Below are positions 10,957 through 25,300 of a stretch of 64,000 bases of DNA, piece after piece; positions within the stretch are counted from its first letter, which is position 1; every line of letters starts with the position of its first letter. Origin of the DNA: Gonapodya sp. JEL0774 (taxonomy: Eukaryota; Monoblepharomycota; Monoblepharidomycetes; Monoblepharidales; Gonapodyaceae); the NCBI GenBank assembly GCA_027604505.1, contig JADIIX010000120.1, positions 1 to 64,000 of the forward strand, read 5' to 3'. The position numbers were made by a program, and so were the translations under genes. The notes under the pieces were generated by a model that made no database searches, was not told the origin of the DNA, and worked only from the letters and a program-made list of their open reading frames with translations.

Positions 10957-13757
10957 TTAAGTCTGCTTAATTTGTATCCATTGTCCAATGCTCGGAACAC
11001 CATCGTTAGTAATGTACAGCAGATAGTACCCAGCTGGTACCACCTTGTTATCTGGCGGGGTGGTGATCTGAAGACTCGTCGTTGACACGACAGTGATCGG
11101 CGCCTAATGAGTATGAGCATGCTTCGTTAGTGACTGGCCCGCACCTGCGAAGTGCATCTTCTGCTTACCAACACAAGTCGTGTGCTCATGTGTAGCGCGT
11201 GTGTCACGCCACCAGGGAAGTAAAATGAGACCTTGAACGACTTAGTTACGTCAAAAGTCCCAGTTACGGTGAACTTGTCCCCCGGGTTCACCGCAGCTGG
11301 TGCTCCAGTGAACGTCGGTCTTGCTTTGCCAGTCAGTAGGTAGGGAGGGGTAAATATTTCGTTACGGTACTCCGTAGGATATATACCAGTTGTGTTTGGT
11401 ATGCTGTACGGATTGGACCCTGTCACAAGTACGGTTGCATCGGGCATCAACATAGAAATGGAGTGATCTGCGAAAGTACTAGATGTAAGAAAATGCGAGT
11501 ATTCGGAATTCATTTGAGAACTCCAGACTTACACATTCGTGCAACTTTCGATGCTTGGAGCGTGAACCACCGCTTCCCTTTGGGTGCCCCCGGGATAAAC
11601 AGATCGGGAGCAAAGACTGGATTTTTGGCGACTTCAAAGCCTTGGTGACCGTTCTTGGCACCATTTATGAACAGTATTGAGCCATCGGGGAGCAGCGTGG
11701 GATGCACCATGACTCGGTATTGCGGTAACTTTTCCGACATATCCCAAATGGGTTTCGAGAGCTCCGGAGTAACTAACAAATTCCGAGGTGAGCGTTCGCA
11801 GAATTGATTGATGACAACTTCAAATGCTCACTGATTCCACAGGTATCTGTTGCTGGCTGTTCAATCCACAGATCGGGATGTCCGCCACCGCAAATCATAA
11901 CATGGGAGGTATAATTGTCAGCAAAAGATATTGGTAACAGAGTTGCAGCACCAACAGCGGGGTAAGTGCGAGGATTAATTCCTAGATGATGCAGTACGAG
12001 TTCAGATTGGCAAACTCCAGTAAGGTCATCTCACACATAGTCAACCGACCGGGAATATCTGGTAGGTACTTCACCAACTTGTTCGCAACTGGATCAAGTA
12101 TAATACTGGTCATACCGGCCATAATAAACAAGTTTCCACTTCGCAGAACGTGCACATGCGGATACAACTGGAACGGTACCACGTTGGGGGCATTCAACAA
12201 ATCGAGTTGGAAGGTACCAGCTGGTTGTTGTGGATAAAATTCGTAGCTAGGTTCATTTGTGAGTCGGTTGACGACGAGACCCTGATCGTATTGGCGGATT
12301 CCGCCGATGACAAACTAGTTCCAAACACACGGGGTTAAGTGTCGCACCTCTTTTGTACCAAAGAGGATGCAACTTACCATCCTGCCGTCAGGTAAATTGA
12401 CCATTGTTGGATACCATCGTGGCTTCTGCAGTATGCCGATGGTCGCACCCTCTGCCCAGTTGCACGAAACTGTGATGTTGTCGCAGGGTCTCGTGAGAAT
12501 CCTGATACCTTCGTATCCCGTCGCAACAGTCACATCATTGTTCTCTGCATGAGAAAGATTTGTAAGCCGATGAGAATCCCGCTGGCAAGGAGTAATTCCA
12601 CTCACGAAGACTTCCTCCCACAGATATTATCGACCCGTCGGACATTTGGCCCACTCCCGAGCAAAATGGGTTCGTCTTCAAATCAAGTGATTGCAAGCTC
12701 AATGTTGCAGGGTTCCACTCCGTACTGACTGCGTAGCGGCCATCAGGCAAGAGCGCCTCGGTGACAACCTCTTGCTTCGACAACATAATCACGTTATTTG
12801 AGTTGGGAATCAGGATGGCGTGCATTGCAGGTACACCACTTCGTCCGCGAAGGGCAAATGTGCCTCCATTTGTGAGGTCGGTGGGGGATGCAAAAGCATC
12901 ACAACCAGATTGGCAACCTTCGCCACACGCGAAGTATGAGTCTCCGCAAAAGCCGTCGGCACCACAACAAGGGGTGTATCCATTTGTCAGATTGCTTACA
13001 CCGGTCGCTTATAAAGGCAAAGTTCTATGTGAGAGAGGCCGGACAAAGGGGACAGTCACCGTGACTCACGGCATGTGGCACCGCCAAACTCCTTGCCACA
13101 CCTTCCAGAGAAAACCGCTGGAGTGGGAGAGGCAGTCGGTGCGGATGTGCTTGCAGAAGTTGGGCTAGATGCAGCGGTTGACGTGGTGGCACTGGCGTTT
13201 AAGTTTCCCGATTGCTGTCCCGGATCCGTTGTTGCCTGGACAGTGGTTGTCTGTAGTCGGGTAAAGAATACAGCCATGAGGGCGATACTAGCGACAAGTA
13301 GCGCGATAGAGACTTTTGGCAGGAGCGAGTGGGTATTCAAGCAAGAGTGTTTCCAAAAGAGGCCGGCAAACTCTGTGAAAGTAAACATTGACTCACTGCC
13401 AACGAGGATCCACAGTGTTCTGTTTCCTCTTCGAAGGGATGCACTTCTTGGTAACGATTGTCCATTTAATAGTTTTGGCTGAATTATGTCGTCTGTATCA
13501 CGAACGCTATGTGTCGATTGTCGCAGACTTCCTTCAAAAGGTTTGGACCCCTCCCTCTCGTGATGGTGGTCAAGAAGGTTAACCCCTTCCTGTGGCTCAT
13601 GCGAATGAAGACGCGAGTGGCGTCGTTCATCGACCGTTCTGATTGTGATTGGCTCCAACGCAATGGCAAGATTTGAATCCGCCAAAGGGGGATCGGCAAG
13701 TGGGGCATCGGCAGACGCATCAACCAGAGGAGTGTCTTCAGTGTTTTCCGACGCCAT
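10957..13757 (-). CDS. Membrane-anchored glyoxal oxidase with chitin-binding CBM18 (copy A)
   Basis: Copper radical oxidase (AA5 family) that oxidises aldehydes or alcohols and releases H2O2. Nine exons in phase: 13757-13397, 13312-13070, 13007-12606, 12544-12378, 12314-12050, 11981-11832, 11772-11533, 11467-11169 and 11103-10957, about 757 aa. There is no cleavable signal. A polar ~110-residue N-terminus precedes one transmembrane helix (SIALLVASIALMAVFF), implying a type II orientation. A Ser/Thr-rich stalk and an eight-cysteine hevein-type domain follow (CGKEFGGATC ... CCGADGFCG ... CQSGC). The kelch-like oxidase keeps the likely cofactor residues: Cys in FCSG, Tyr in RWYPT, Tyr-His in YHSIS and His in GGVTH. 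The C-terminal domain is DUF1929-like. The donor at 12049 is GTCGGT, non-canonical but placed identically in the paralogue at 27.3-30.4 kb. Confidence 0.88.
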
Positions 13758-14088
13758 GGAAACAGGGAAACAATCCGATATTTCCACGTGTGATGGTCTT
13801 CAGTCCGCTGGACCTGCTGAAAATCTGTTGTGGGTTTCAAAGTGGGAAAGTGGTGAGGCTTGAGGCGGTGCATAAATGAGTCGCCTTCAAGCGGCCCCAG
13901 CAAAACCATTCAAAGATGAATCAGGAAATCAAATTAATTAGTCACACACACAAAGGTACAACGGGAACAGACCGAAAGCAGTGAAGCACATGAAAATATT
14001 GCTGTATGTCCATTCAGAACCAATCAATTCTATGTTAATTAACCAAGCACTAGTTTGGCAAAAACAACGAGAGCTCTCCCATATGCTA
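13758..14088. promoter_or_regulatory. Promoter region of glyoxal oxidase copy A
   Basis: 331 bp between the start of the oxidase and the end of the SH3 membrane protein, both on the minus strand. It must hold the oxidase promoter and the upstream gene's 3' end. I see no clear TATA box, repeat or RNA gene. The part nearest 14,000 is A/T-rich. Confidence 0.4.
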
Positions 14089-16012
14089 TTACTGGAATAC
14101 TGACCCGCTACCAGACGCGGGAAGTGGACCCTGTCCGGCAGGGGTCGCTTGGCTCCCGACTTGAGCCACCGCGCTCATGGGGAATACACCTTCCCGCCCA
14201 GTGCTTGCGTTGAGACCGTAAGCCCATGAGTCACTGAATACCTCGAAAATGAAGACTGCATCAGCACGCCGCAAAGCCACTTCATCAGGAGAGTGCGGCT
14301 GAGGGTGGTTACATGAGCAAATATGACAAACGCCGGAAAAATGTGAGGTTCTGACACCATGGAGAAAGCGCTATACGACGAGGCGAACTCACCTTGTGAG
14401 GTAATATCACGGTGTACGGCTTTCCAAGAGCATTCTTCCGCGTTAACGACCCGCTAGGTGTGTTCGAGGAGACCCGATCCGACATTGGAGCGTTGGGTCC
14501 TACGTTCCTCGAACCCCCTTCACTCTCCGATTCCGATGATGCTCCACCAACTGAGCCAAAGCTCGAATCAGGCTGCGAGCCAGGGCCCGGAGTGAAAGCC
14601 CCACGTGGGACAGGTGCAATGAGGTCCGCGAGACGGGCACGCCGGGCAGATGGAGTTGGGGAGGGTGCAACACCTCGAGGTGGGCCGCTTTTGCCGTTTC
14701 GGGACGAGCTCGAAGAATCTGATAAGTCATCCGAAACCATGGAAGAGTCACGATGCGCAGCGGCGAGTGGATGGGATATTGCTGGTAAAGCTGGGGGTGG
14801 CAGGGGACTCCGAGCGGCAGCATCAGGAATCGCTTTCACATCCATCGTGGCGAATGTCGTGGATGGAGATCGCGAGTGAATTGACTCTTCAGGCGGAGGA
14901 CTACCTCCCAAAAAGCCGACCTTGTCCCATATTCGCTTCACGCGTTGCCCGTCGGTGGACGCGGTCGATACTCCATCCACACTTTTCGATCCGGGCAAAA
15001 TTCCATGGTACAACGCCATGGGTTTTCGCTGGCGAATGTACCACCAACCGATGACAGCCGCCACAAACCCGCAAAGGACGACGACCGAAATGACAACAAT
15101 AACGATTCGGACAACGTTGTTGTCTGTGGATCCAGCTCCCGGGGCGCCAGCCAATGCTCCCGAAGATATGCCGGTACCAAAGTCTATTGTTGTCAAATTG
15201 CCCTGGTCCGCTGGGACGGTGTAATTGGCTGTCACATTTGCTTCCGCGGTACTAGTGCTCAGTGCAACACCTGTGTCTGTGCGTGTGGGCGCATCGATCT
15301 GGCAAGAAACGACAGTCACAATGAGAACTCAAAAGTCCATTCTGTGAGTTCTCAGAGCGGCAAACTATCTCCGCGCTGGCCATCCTGAGGGGTTGCATGA
15401 AACCACGCAACCTATATACTCGGCTTCCATGCTTCCCGCATATTGTGCTTCCAGAACCATAGAGCGAGCAAATAGCATAAGCCCATTCTGAGAACTCACT
15501 GTTGCGCACGTGTCTCCCCAGAATGTTACTCCCGAAACAGTAATTTGCATTCCACAGTTCTCGGCAGTTTGACATATCGGTTGTGTTGGGGAGTAATCAG
15601 TCAGGATATTGCAGTAAGAATTACACGTGCAGCCTTTTGTAGATGTCTGGGATTGTGTGTTGGCAAGGAGAGGAAGGAATCCAAAAAGGAGGAGCAAGAG
15701 TGTGACGGCCCTAACGAGGCTGATGGAGCACCGCGGTCCAGAGTGGCGCTCCCAAATACTACGACTGATCGAAGCACGTCGAGACAAATGCCGGAGGTGT
15801 GCAAACGTCCGAATTGTCTCATGGTGTGGTGGGCTGGAGTTGCCGGACGTGCCCTTTAAAATTTCAACACCGATTGGCGAACAAGTCCAGTCTCCGGTAT
15901 TGAAAATGTCATTTTTCCACTGCCTGTTATTCCCTGTTTTTGAACGGCGCCATCCCTTTCGACTTGTCGAGCAGGTGGTCTCCGATCCGGCTCTGGCAGT
16001 AGAGGTCACCAT
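14089..16012 (-). CDS. Single-pass membrane protein with Cys-rich ectodomain and cytosolic SH3 domain
   Basis: Probable cell-surface or scaffold protein. Three exons: 16012-15404, 15298-14393 and 14298-14089, about 574 aa. A hydrophobic stretch with a secretion-signal look (AVTLLLLLFGFLPLLA) lies near residue 105, preceded by ~100 polar residues. The true start may therefore be in another exon. After it comes a Cys-rich domain (CTCNSYCN ... C ... C). Next is a Thr-rich stalk, a transmembrane helix (VIVVISVVVLCGFVAAVIGWW) and a basic stop-transfer RQRK. A Ser/Pro-rich tail of ~200 residues ends in an SH3 domain: PHSPDEVALRRADAVFIFE, then SWAYGLN and GREGVFP. SH3 domains bind Pro-rich peptides; a role like a stress or polarity sensor is inference. 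The first intron uses a weak GTTTCA donor, chosen because it is the only one in phase. Confidence 0.72.
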
Positions 16013-16683
16013 GACCTTATGACCTCACAGGTTCTCCGACAGCCGTTTCTAACAGCGTTGCGAGAGTGATGATTGCAGTGCAAAATAGTTGAGGGCGATA
16101 CTGCGTCAGGGGAACTCAGGCTCCGGGTGTGGTGATTAGTCCCTTTTCCAGTCCGGGGCTCCGCAAACTGAATGGCGTTGCTGGTGCAGTTGGCTCACGA
16201 AGCGGAACCATTCCTTTCCCAATTAATTCTCACTAGCCCATTTGGATGGGATATGATCCCAGTTATGATGTGTGAGGAATGAAGCTCAGTAAATTGTGGT
16301 TATCGAGAACCGACGCCAGACTACGTATGTATAACCAACTCGTGCGACCCAGTGCTCCTTCTCCATTACAGCTCAAATCTCTCTCATTCTTGTTGAAGAA
16401 AATAGGGCCGACAATAGAAACGTGTTCACGCAGAATCTGTTATGAAACAAACCGGCATCCAGGAACTGCGGTGACAATTTTGCTCGTTTCAGAGAACCCC
16501 GTTGCATTGCTGTCGTTGAGTGCTCATTAAAGGTCCGGCTGGATCACAGATAAAAACAGTGAGTGGTGTCCATGTCTGGTGGTGATCAGTCACAACACAT
16601 CCCCCAGGACCCAACAATGAGCCCAATGAGCTGCACATACATTTTATAAATGAAAAGTCAACGGTAACACGCATTAATTACTC
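16013..16683. other. Intergenic, divergent promoters
   Basis: 671 bp between the start of the SH3 membrane protein (minus) and the start of the HAD phosphatase (plus). No domain-bearing frame, tRNA or repeat is visible. It should contain both promoters. Confidence 0.5.
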
Positions 16684-17885
16684 ATGAGCACCAGAACCGT
16701 CCCACGCCTAATGATCTTCTCTGGTGCGTTTCTGGTCATGAAATCGTTTCTCATTCATCAGTGGCAATGAATCTCGATTATCAGATTTCGACGGCACCAT
16801 CACAGGTACGTTGCCGTACTTTATCACTCGACTGTCTAGAGAGATTTGAGAGCTGTGGAACCGCTCCGCCGGCCCAGTCCAGGATTCAGGTGTGATCATT
16901 ATCGACCATGCAATTGGTACCACTCGTCGGAAGGAGTTTGATGCTCTCGCACTGACTGGGAAAATCCAGTTTCGCGACTCGCTCCGGATGATGTGGGAGA
17001 GTGTCAACATGACCTGGGACGAAGCATTGAAGATGCTTGAAGGTAACCTCACCATGTTTGTCATTCAACACTGTCAGTAATGGTGCCAACCACATTTGCG
17101 GTCAACAGGTGTCCAAATCGACCCCGGATTTGTGGGATTCCTCTCATTCTGCATTTTGCATCAGATTCCTTTGACTGTTCTAAGCAGTGGGCTCGAGCCC
17201 ATGATTCAATTTCTACTTTCCAGTCTGTTGGAACCACACCGAATCGACTTTTCAAAGCATTTCGCCTTGGTAGCCAACAAAGTAACGGTGGAAGGTACGA
17301 AGTGGAACATCCACTTTCAAGATGACAGTCCGTATGGTCATGATAAGTCCCGGGCAATGAAATCCGCAAAGGAAGCGAATGCTTCCTCTTACCCCCAGTG
17401 AGTTATGGGCTATTGTTCCGGCGATGGTGCGGTAGTTGAGGTGCATTGGTTCTCGTGCTTCTCCCCGGGTTTTTGGTCTCTTGTCAGTAATTGGAGCTGG
17501 ATATGCCATTGACAGTTGTTTTGAAGGATTCGAGAAACCTTTGCGATTAGAGTCATCTCCAATTCGACAATAATTTCCGTGTTCTCCAATTGATATCTTT
17601 CCTCGTCATCCTTCCCTCGATCGCAGTCCGCCTACCCCACCACCTGTTTATGTGTTCATCGGGGATGGCGTCTCCGACGTGTCCGCTGCAAAGGAAGCGG
17701 ACATGCTGTTTGCAAAGAAAGGAAAGGTAAGATTTTACCAATGGTTTCATTCAATTCATCATTTCGAAATGACTCCATTTCTTAAGGATCTCGAGAAGTA
17801 TTGTGTGACACACTCGATACCCCACGTCACATTTGAAACGTTTGATGAGGTGGTAGAGGCTCTGAAGGCTACCTGTGATGTCTGA
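16684..17885 (+). CDS. HAD-superfamily phosphatase (subfamily IB, phosphoserine-phosphatase-like)
   Basis: Small-molecule phosphatase of the haloacid-dehalogenase fold. Six exons in phase: 16684-16723, 16785-16805, 16890-17042, 17109-17397, 17627-17726 and 17787-17885, about 233 aa. Motif I DFDGTIT carries both catalytic Asp residues and is rebuilt across two introns, the second exon being only 21 nt. Motif II is TVLSSGL, the motif III lysine lies in HDKSRAMK, and motif IV is FIGDGVSD. The cap helix region (KEFDALALTGKIQFRD) resembles fungal MtnX/phosphoserine-phosphatase-like proteins. The substrate cannot be told. The 229-nt intron 17398-17626 is long for this window and might hide a small exon. 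The gene ends 154 bp from the end of the adenylate kinase gene on the other strand. Confidence 0.82.
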
Positions 17886-18039
17886 GAAGCCAGCAGGACA
17901 ACCGAGGTAGTACAACATGGCTAGACCTAGATGCCTTCGATGTGGACGAGTTGGTAGTAGGCCGGCTAATTTGCTTTATCTCAACTAAGCTATATCTATG
18001 TAGCGTAATCATATGCAAATTAGCCACTGTCTGCAGCGA

Positions 18040-19971
<1,932 letters not shown>

Positions 19972-20185
19972 GACTGGGAGAGGATGTAAAGCAGTGGGCT
20001 GAAAAATTGCTGGGGAAGTTATTAGATATACAGGCCGGATTCTCCTCGAACTTCCGGTGAATGGCAACAAATCTTCCGAAAAAAAGGAGCCTGAATGTAC
20101 AATGTAATCCTCTTTGGACAAATTCGCAATGAAAATAACAACCAATCTCTCCTAATGGATAAAATTTTGTGAATTACGACCAAGT

Positions 20186-21950
20186 CTAGTTCTTTCCGTC
20201 CATCGGCTGCATCTGGACAGATTGACCAGCACCATTGTATCCTGCGCTCCCCTGCCTCTGGCTCATGCCGGCACCGCTCACCCCTTGTACTGCTGACGAG
20301 TAACCCTGCCCTCCACCGACCACCGGTGCAGACTGGGGTTGGGAAGACTGTCTGTTCCAACTGAGGTAGGTGTGGTCGCCCAGCTTGCGGGGCCTGATAA
20401 GGTGTCGTGCAAGGAAAGCGAGCCCAAACGCCCAGCAAACAACTCCGACAACGACGTAAGCGATGCCGAGGAAGGTGTTTTTGCCGCCGATGAGGGATAC
20501 GGTTGAGATGACGATTGATTTGGTGCCTCCGAAACGCGCAACCTCAAAATCTGATGAAGTCGAATGAGTGGGGTTTAATGAAGCCACAGCATTCGCAATC
20601 GGCGTGCCTCGTACCCTCACTTACTCGACTGGATTTGAATGGTGTAGACACCCGCCGGCATATCGTCATTGTCATTCCTTCCCCACAGCTTCCTGAAATT
20701 GGGTAATCCCGCAGTCCTCATCCAAACCTGGAGTCTCTCCCACGAGCCCAAGTCTGGGTAGTTCGTGCTGGAGTAGCCGACGTCGTACCCTTTCCATTTG
20801 AATCCAGTTCGCCAAGCAGGGGGTGGTAGAATGTTGGCTCGGATATCTGCGTCCGTTCTTTCAGTGAACATTTTCGATGTGCGGTACTTCGACGCGTCGG
20901 ATGGCCAAGCAATGCCCTTTTCGGAGAAAACGTACTTAAAATTGTCGGTGGTTCGGATGGGATCCATGATATTGTCTTTGGGTTTCCGTGTCGCAAAGAC
21001 AATCTCATCAAATAAGTTCGACTGACAAAACCAAATTGTTGTCTGACGACTCACCACTGAACATAGAATTTGCAATCAACCCACACGGGTAATATTGCGG
21101 GATCTTCGAGGAGTTTGCACTCGAGGGTTGTCGGATTGGGGAGCAAGCGTCACTAAGGCTGGTTCCCTCAAGAACATTGTCCCCCTTGAGTTGTCCAGGA
21201 TCATAGCTCTTTACATATCGCCGATGGTTCTGGTAAAACGAGGTGAGGCGGTAGTACAAGAAGACAGGTTTGGCGAATGCTTTGTCCACTGTAAATGTGA
21301 CAGTGCACGTGCTATTGGCTGCATTCCAGACCATATTGGCTGGTGGATTGGCGCTACCGCATTGGGTGTAGTCGAACATTATTTGCTGTACACGGTCCGC
21401 GGCAATATAGAGACCGATACCTGTGAGGCCGAGCGGGCAGGATTAAGCACAAACAATGATGGCAAGTTTAGGGAAAATCCCATCCTCAGACATGCTTCTT
21501 CTTTGTGGGTAGTTCTAGGGAGCATGAAGACTCCATCTTACCCTTGGTTTGATGATGGACCGGAACACCATCAATACAGCAAACACGCCATAAAGACCTG
21601 GTTTCGTATCTCTTTTGCCACGCCCACAGCCGAACAGCCCCGTGACAGTTCGGTGCCCGTGGGCCCCAACCAAAACGACAGACCTCTTTGGACACTTACC
21701 AATGGGGATGAAAATGGCACCGATGACAAAGAAGACAGGTAGCACGGTCTTTGGAGTAAGGATAGGTTGCCATGCGCGAAGACGTTGCTGTCGAAATGCC
21801 GTGTCTTGGGAGAATGAGTTTCGAAGTGTGAAGCAAGAGCCAGAGGTTGGTCGCTCTTAAGAGAAGACTCGAGCGACGATGGAAGAAGAACGACAACTCA
21901 CTTGCAGGCTTGCGGGAGATCTTCTTGGACTCCGAGTCCGATGGAGCCAT
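20186..21950 (-). CDS. CDC50/LEM3 family, beta subunit of P4-ATPase lipid flippases
   Basis: Chaperone and subunit that lets P4-ATPases leave the ER and flip phospholipids. Five exons in phase: 21950-21902, 21804-21700, 21420-21055, 20975-20625 and 20550-20186, about 411 aa. The N-terminus has the family signature [20 protein letters not shown], then TM1 ([14 protein letters not shown]). The luminal loop has [17 protein letters not shown], Cys pairs and [21 protein letters not shown] precedes TM2 ([21 protein letters not shown]) and the LGDHTYLSW tail. The cytosolic end is Gln/Gly-rich. An apparent frame break near 21,030 disappears if the intron 21054-20976 is removed, giving SMFSDNIMDP. The 279-nt intron after TM1 is the longest in this gene. 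Confidence 0.93.
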
Positions 21951-22305
21951 TGCGAAAGAGGGTCAGCACGTGCGATGAGGTTGGGGGGATGCGGTGATTG
22001 CGGAGCTCAGAGTCAATCGTAATCCCGAGAAGGGCAGCCGGGAATAAGACGGGGACGGATTGAGCTTTCCGGATGCGCGATGCGGGTGAGAAAGAGCACT
22101 GCGCTGAGTGGGTCTCGGTGGTGGAATGCTCCAGTCCAGGAGCGACTCCGCCACGCGAACCCGAACAAACTACAGAACAGAATTGAAACAGCGGGCAACC
22201 CCGCCAACTGTGTAACGGTTCTTCGCCTGCCCGTTCGCAAATTTTTAGATTTTGCTATCGTGTATTTCTCTCTCTTGAGAGTTTTTCCAAAATACTGATA
22301 CAAGA

Positions 22306-25300
22306 TCAATTGTGATGAACCCGTCCGTTTGCAATGCGTTCACTCTCCTCCTGCCGTTTTTTGCGCTGCTCCGCAAGTCGTCGCTGGACCTCGGGTGGTC
22401 GCATTTCAATCCTAGTGTGATGAGTAATGGTTAACAATCAAACCCGCCCGGTCGGCTCTGTGTTGTGTGTGACCTTGCACGCACATGCATCGCCCACTTA
22501 TTTCGCACGTGAGGCCAGCGGAGAGAATCATCTAAATTCCCAAGAAGCCATTTTACTTCGCAATATCACCGACAATGACATTGCAATTGTCACTCCTTAC
22601 CTTTGCGACAAGACCCGTCCACCCCGTCTGGTGCGAGGCACCCAAACCCCTCCCAGTGTCACCATCAAAATACTCATAAAACAACAAATGATCCTTGAAA
22701 TGTGGATCGAAGTTGAGCTTATCTGATCGTGGCCCAGTTCCTTGGTAGGGCCGTCGACCATCGAGATCCTGCGAAAACAATCGAATCGTACTGCGTACGT
22801 GACACGGCCCCAGAAAAAGATAAACCCGGAGTTGGAACTTGAGTGCCTTAAATCGAACAAAGAAAGGACAGCGGAAATACAATACCGGTGCATGATATCA
22901 TCTGCAATCTGGTTCAAGTTTTTACGTGTTCCACTTCCCGCGGGGCATTCAACCGAGAAGCCGTCATCACCATAAAAGTAATGAAACCGCTGAAGAGCTT
23001 CGATAATGAGAAAGGATGTTGCAAGCCAAACAGGTCCTCTCCAGTTCGCTACAATACAGACAAATGTGTCATCCCACAGATATAAGTGAACCAGCCTAGG
23101 TCCGGTGACGACTCACAGTTCCCGCCAAACAAGCCGGAATCCGATTCACCGGGAAGGTATGCCACCGTCTTTGCTTCACCCCACTCGGTCCACCACGTGT
23201 ACGGGTGGTCTTTGTGGTATTTCGACAGGCTGCAGTGGGATAAAAGAACAGGTTTGATCGTCAATGAAGCACTCTACTTTGTGCAAATTGGAACAGTACG
23301 TATCCTTACGGAATAATTTACGCACCTTCTTATTCCTCTTTCACTTAAAAACTCCTCTGGATCCAGCAACTTTTGGAGTACAGATTCAAGTCGGTCTTTA
23401 CTGAACAAACTCAGAAGGATACGATGGCGATAATAATTCTTGTCTCGGTGACCCGTAGACAACTCTCCACTAGCGGTAGATTGGACTGGCAGAATGGTGG
23501 CGGTGGGAACATTTTTTGCTTGATTTTTGATCGACAATATGGAAACACGTTGCATTCTCGCAAGCACCCACATGAAACATTCCTTGCCGTGAAATCCCAA
23601 TTGTCCAAGAACCAATTCATTCTTCTCTGAAAGCCGGGCAACTTTTCCACCATCTCTGGTTCGAGTACCACCGCTGCAAACAACGGGATGAGTCCGACCA
23701 TGGACCTAACCCGAAGTGGAACAACCCGCCCATCGTTATATTGCAGATTATCGTAGTAAAACCCATCAGTCTGGGTCAGGGAAACGGAAGTCAGGAATGA
23801 CATGAAGAGGGGTAACAGGACGCTAGACCGCACCGGGTCCCAGAGGGAATTCATGTGGCCGTTCTCTCCAGAAGAAAACGATAGAGCATCCGAGATGTAA
23901 AGGAAATGCTCGAAGAATTTGGATGCAATGTCCTCGTAGACGGGATTCTGTTGGGCCAGTTCTAGTGCAATATTGAGCCTGAACACATCCCGGAACAATT
24001 GGAGTCAACTCAAACAATGCAGTTGCTCCTTCTGTCTTAACGTTCACATACATGTAAAGTGCAAAAAAGGCCATCCACCCTGTCGCGTCGGCCTGCCTGA
24101 GACGCCCATTGACGGGCAACGCCTGAGCGACGGCGATACTTCAGTTAAGTCAACGACAGAACGATGAAGTCTTTCCAAACCTAACCTCAGATCTATTGAA
24201 GACCGCTACAAAGGCAAAAGTTTCTCAGCTTACGAAATCGAATATTTACCCGAATTTCATAATTGCTCACCAATGTTGTCCAGGCCGAGAAACCCGCCCT
24301 CAAAAACATTGTTTCTGGAGAAGGCAAATAAGTAACATTCGGAGCACAAAAGGCCACCCCTAAAACGTGAGGTTATCTCACCCTTCCCCATCTTTCCGAT
24401 TGACCCACCTGCAGAATGATCCAAACAACGAATGCTCGGAACCCTACCAATGGATTCAAGCTCTCGAAAACAACGACTCACCAAGTGAAGTTCAAAAGCA
24501 ATTTTTGAAACACTCGCTCGAGAAAAGTTGTGTCACTTCTACCCCAATATTTCTTCTCCATTCGGTAGACCCGCCAACACGCCCATGCGTGGACCTTCGA
24601 ATTTCACATAGAATAGTGGTATGAGAACAAAACTTCCAAGCAACAGCAATGGACTTCTCACAGGTGGATTGACATCCGAGAATGCCCATTCGTAAGCGGG
24701 CATTTGGCCGTTTGGGTGAAGATACCTTGTCGAATCCAATTCAGAATTGGCAACGGTGTCATCTCATTCGATTACTTGACAGGAGAAAGACACAGTCGAT
24801 TCTTACCATTCACGGGTGAGTCTAATGTACTTCCATAAGTATTGAATCAGAGAACCAAATAATAAAGGAAGTTCATTATGACCCACCTATCGAGTTGCCG
24901 TTTTGCAAACCACGGATCGATTAGGGCGAGGGGGATCTGTAATTTCCATTCTCATGAGAATGTCGCAAAGCTATAGCATCAGAAACTGACTTACTGCATG
25001 GAATGCCGTGTCCCACGCACAAAAGACTGTCATCGACATCAGATCCACAGGTCCTCACATTGGTCAAGGCCCTCTGACTCACAGGGATACTCCCATTTGT
25101 CTGGCATTGATAGAACGTCGTCGACGTGTAGATGCTTCCAGTGATAATTTCTGACCGGGGGAGAACGAAGTTGAATTTCCACCGCAGTGCCAAGGGACGA
25201 CCTTCAACCACCTCGCCCATGGCTTTTTCCTGTCAGGAGGGGGAACAGGCTGACCAGGATCTCCGGTCATCCACCGTTGGACGGCGTAAAAGTAGAACTG

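Noticed and set aside
21010-21060. Frameshift in the CDC50 gene
   Set aside because: Removing an intron from 21054 to 20976 restores the frame and a conserved sequence.
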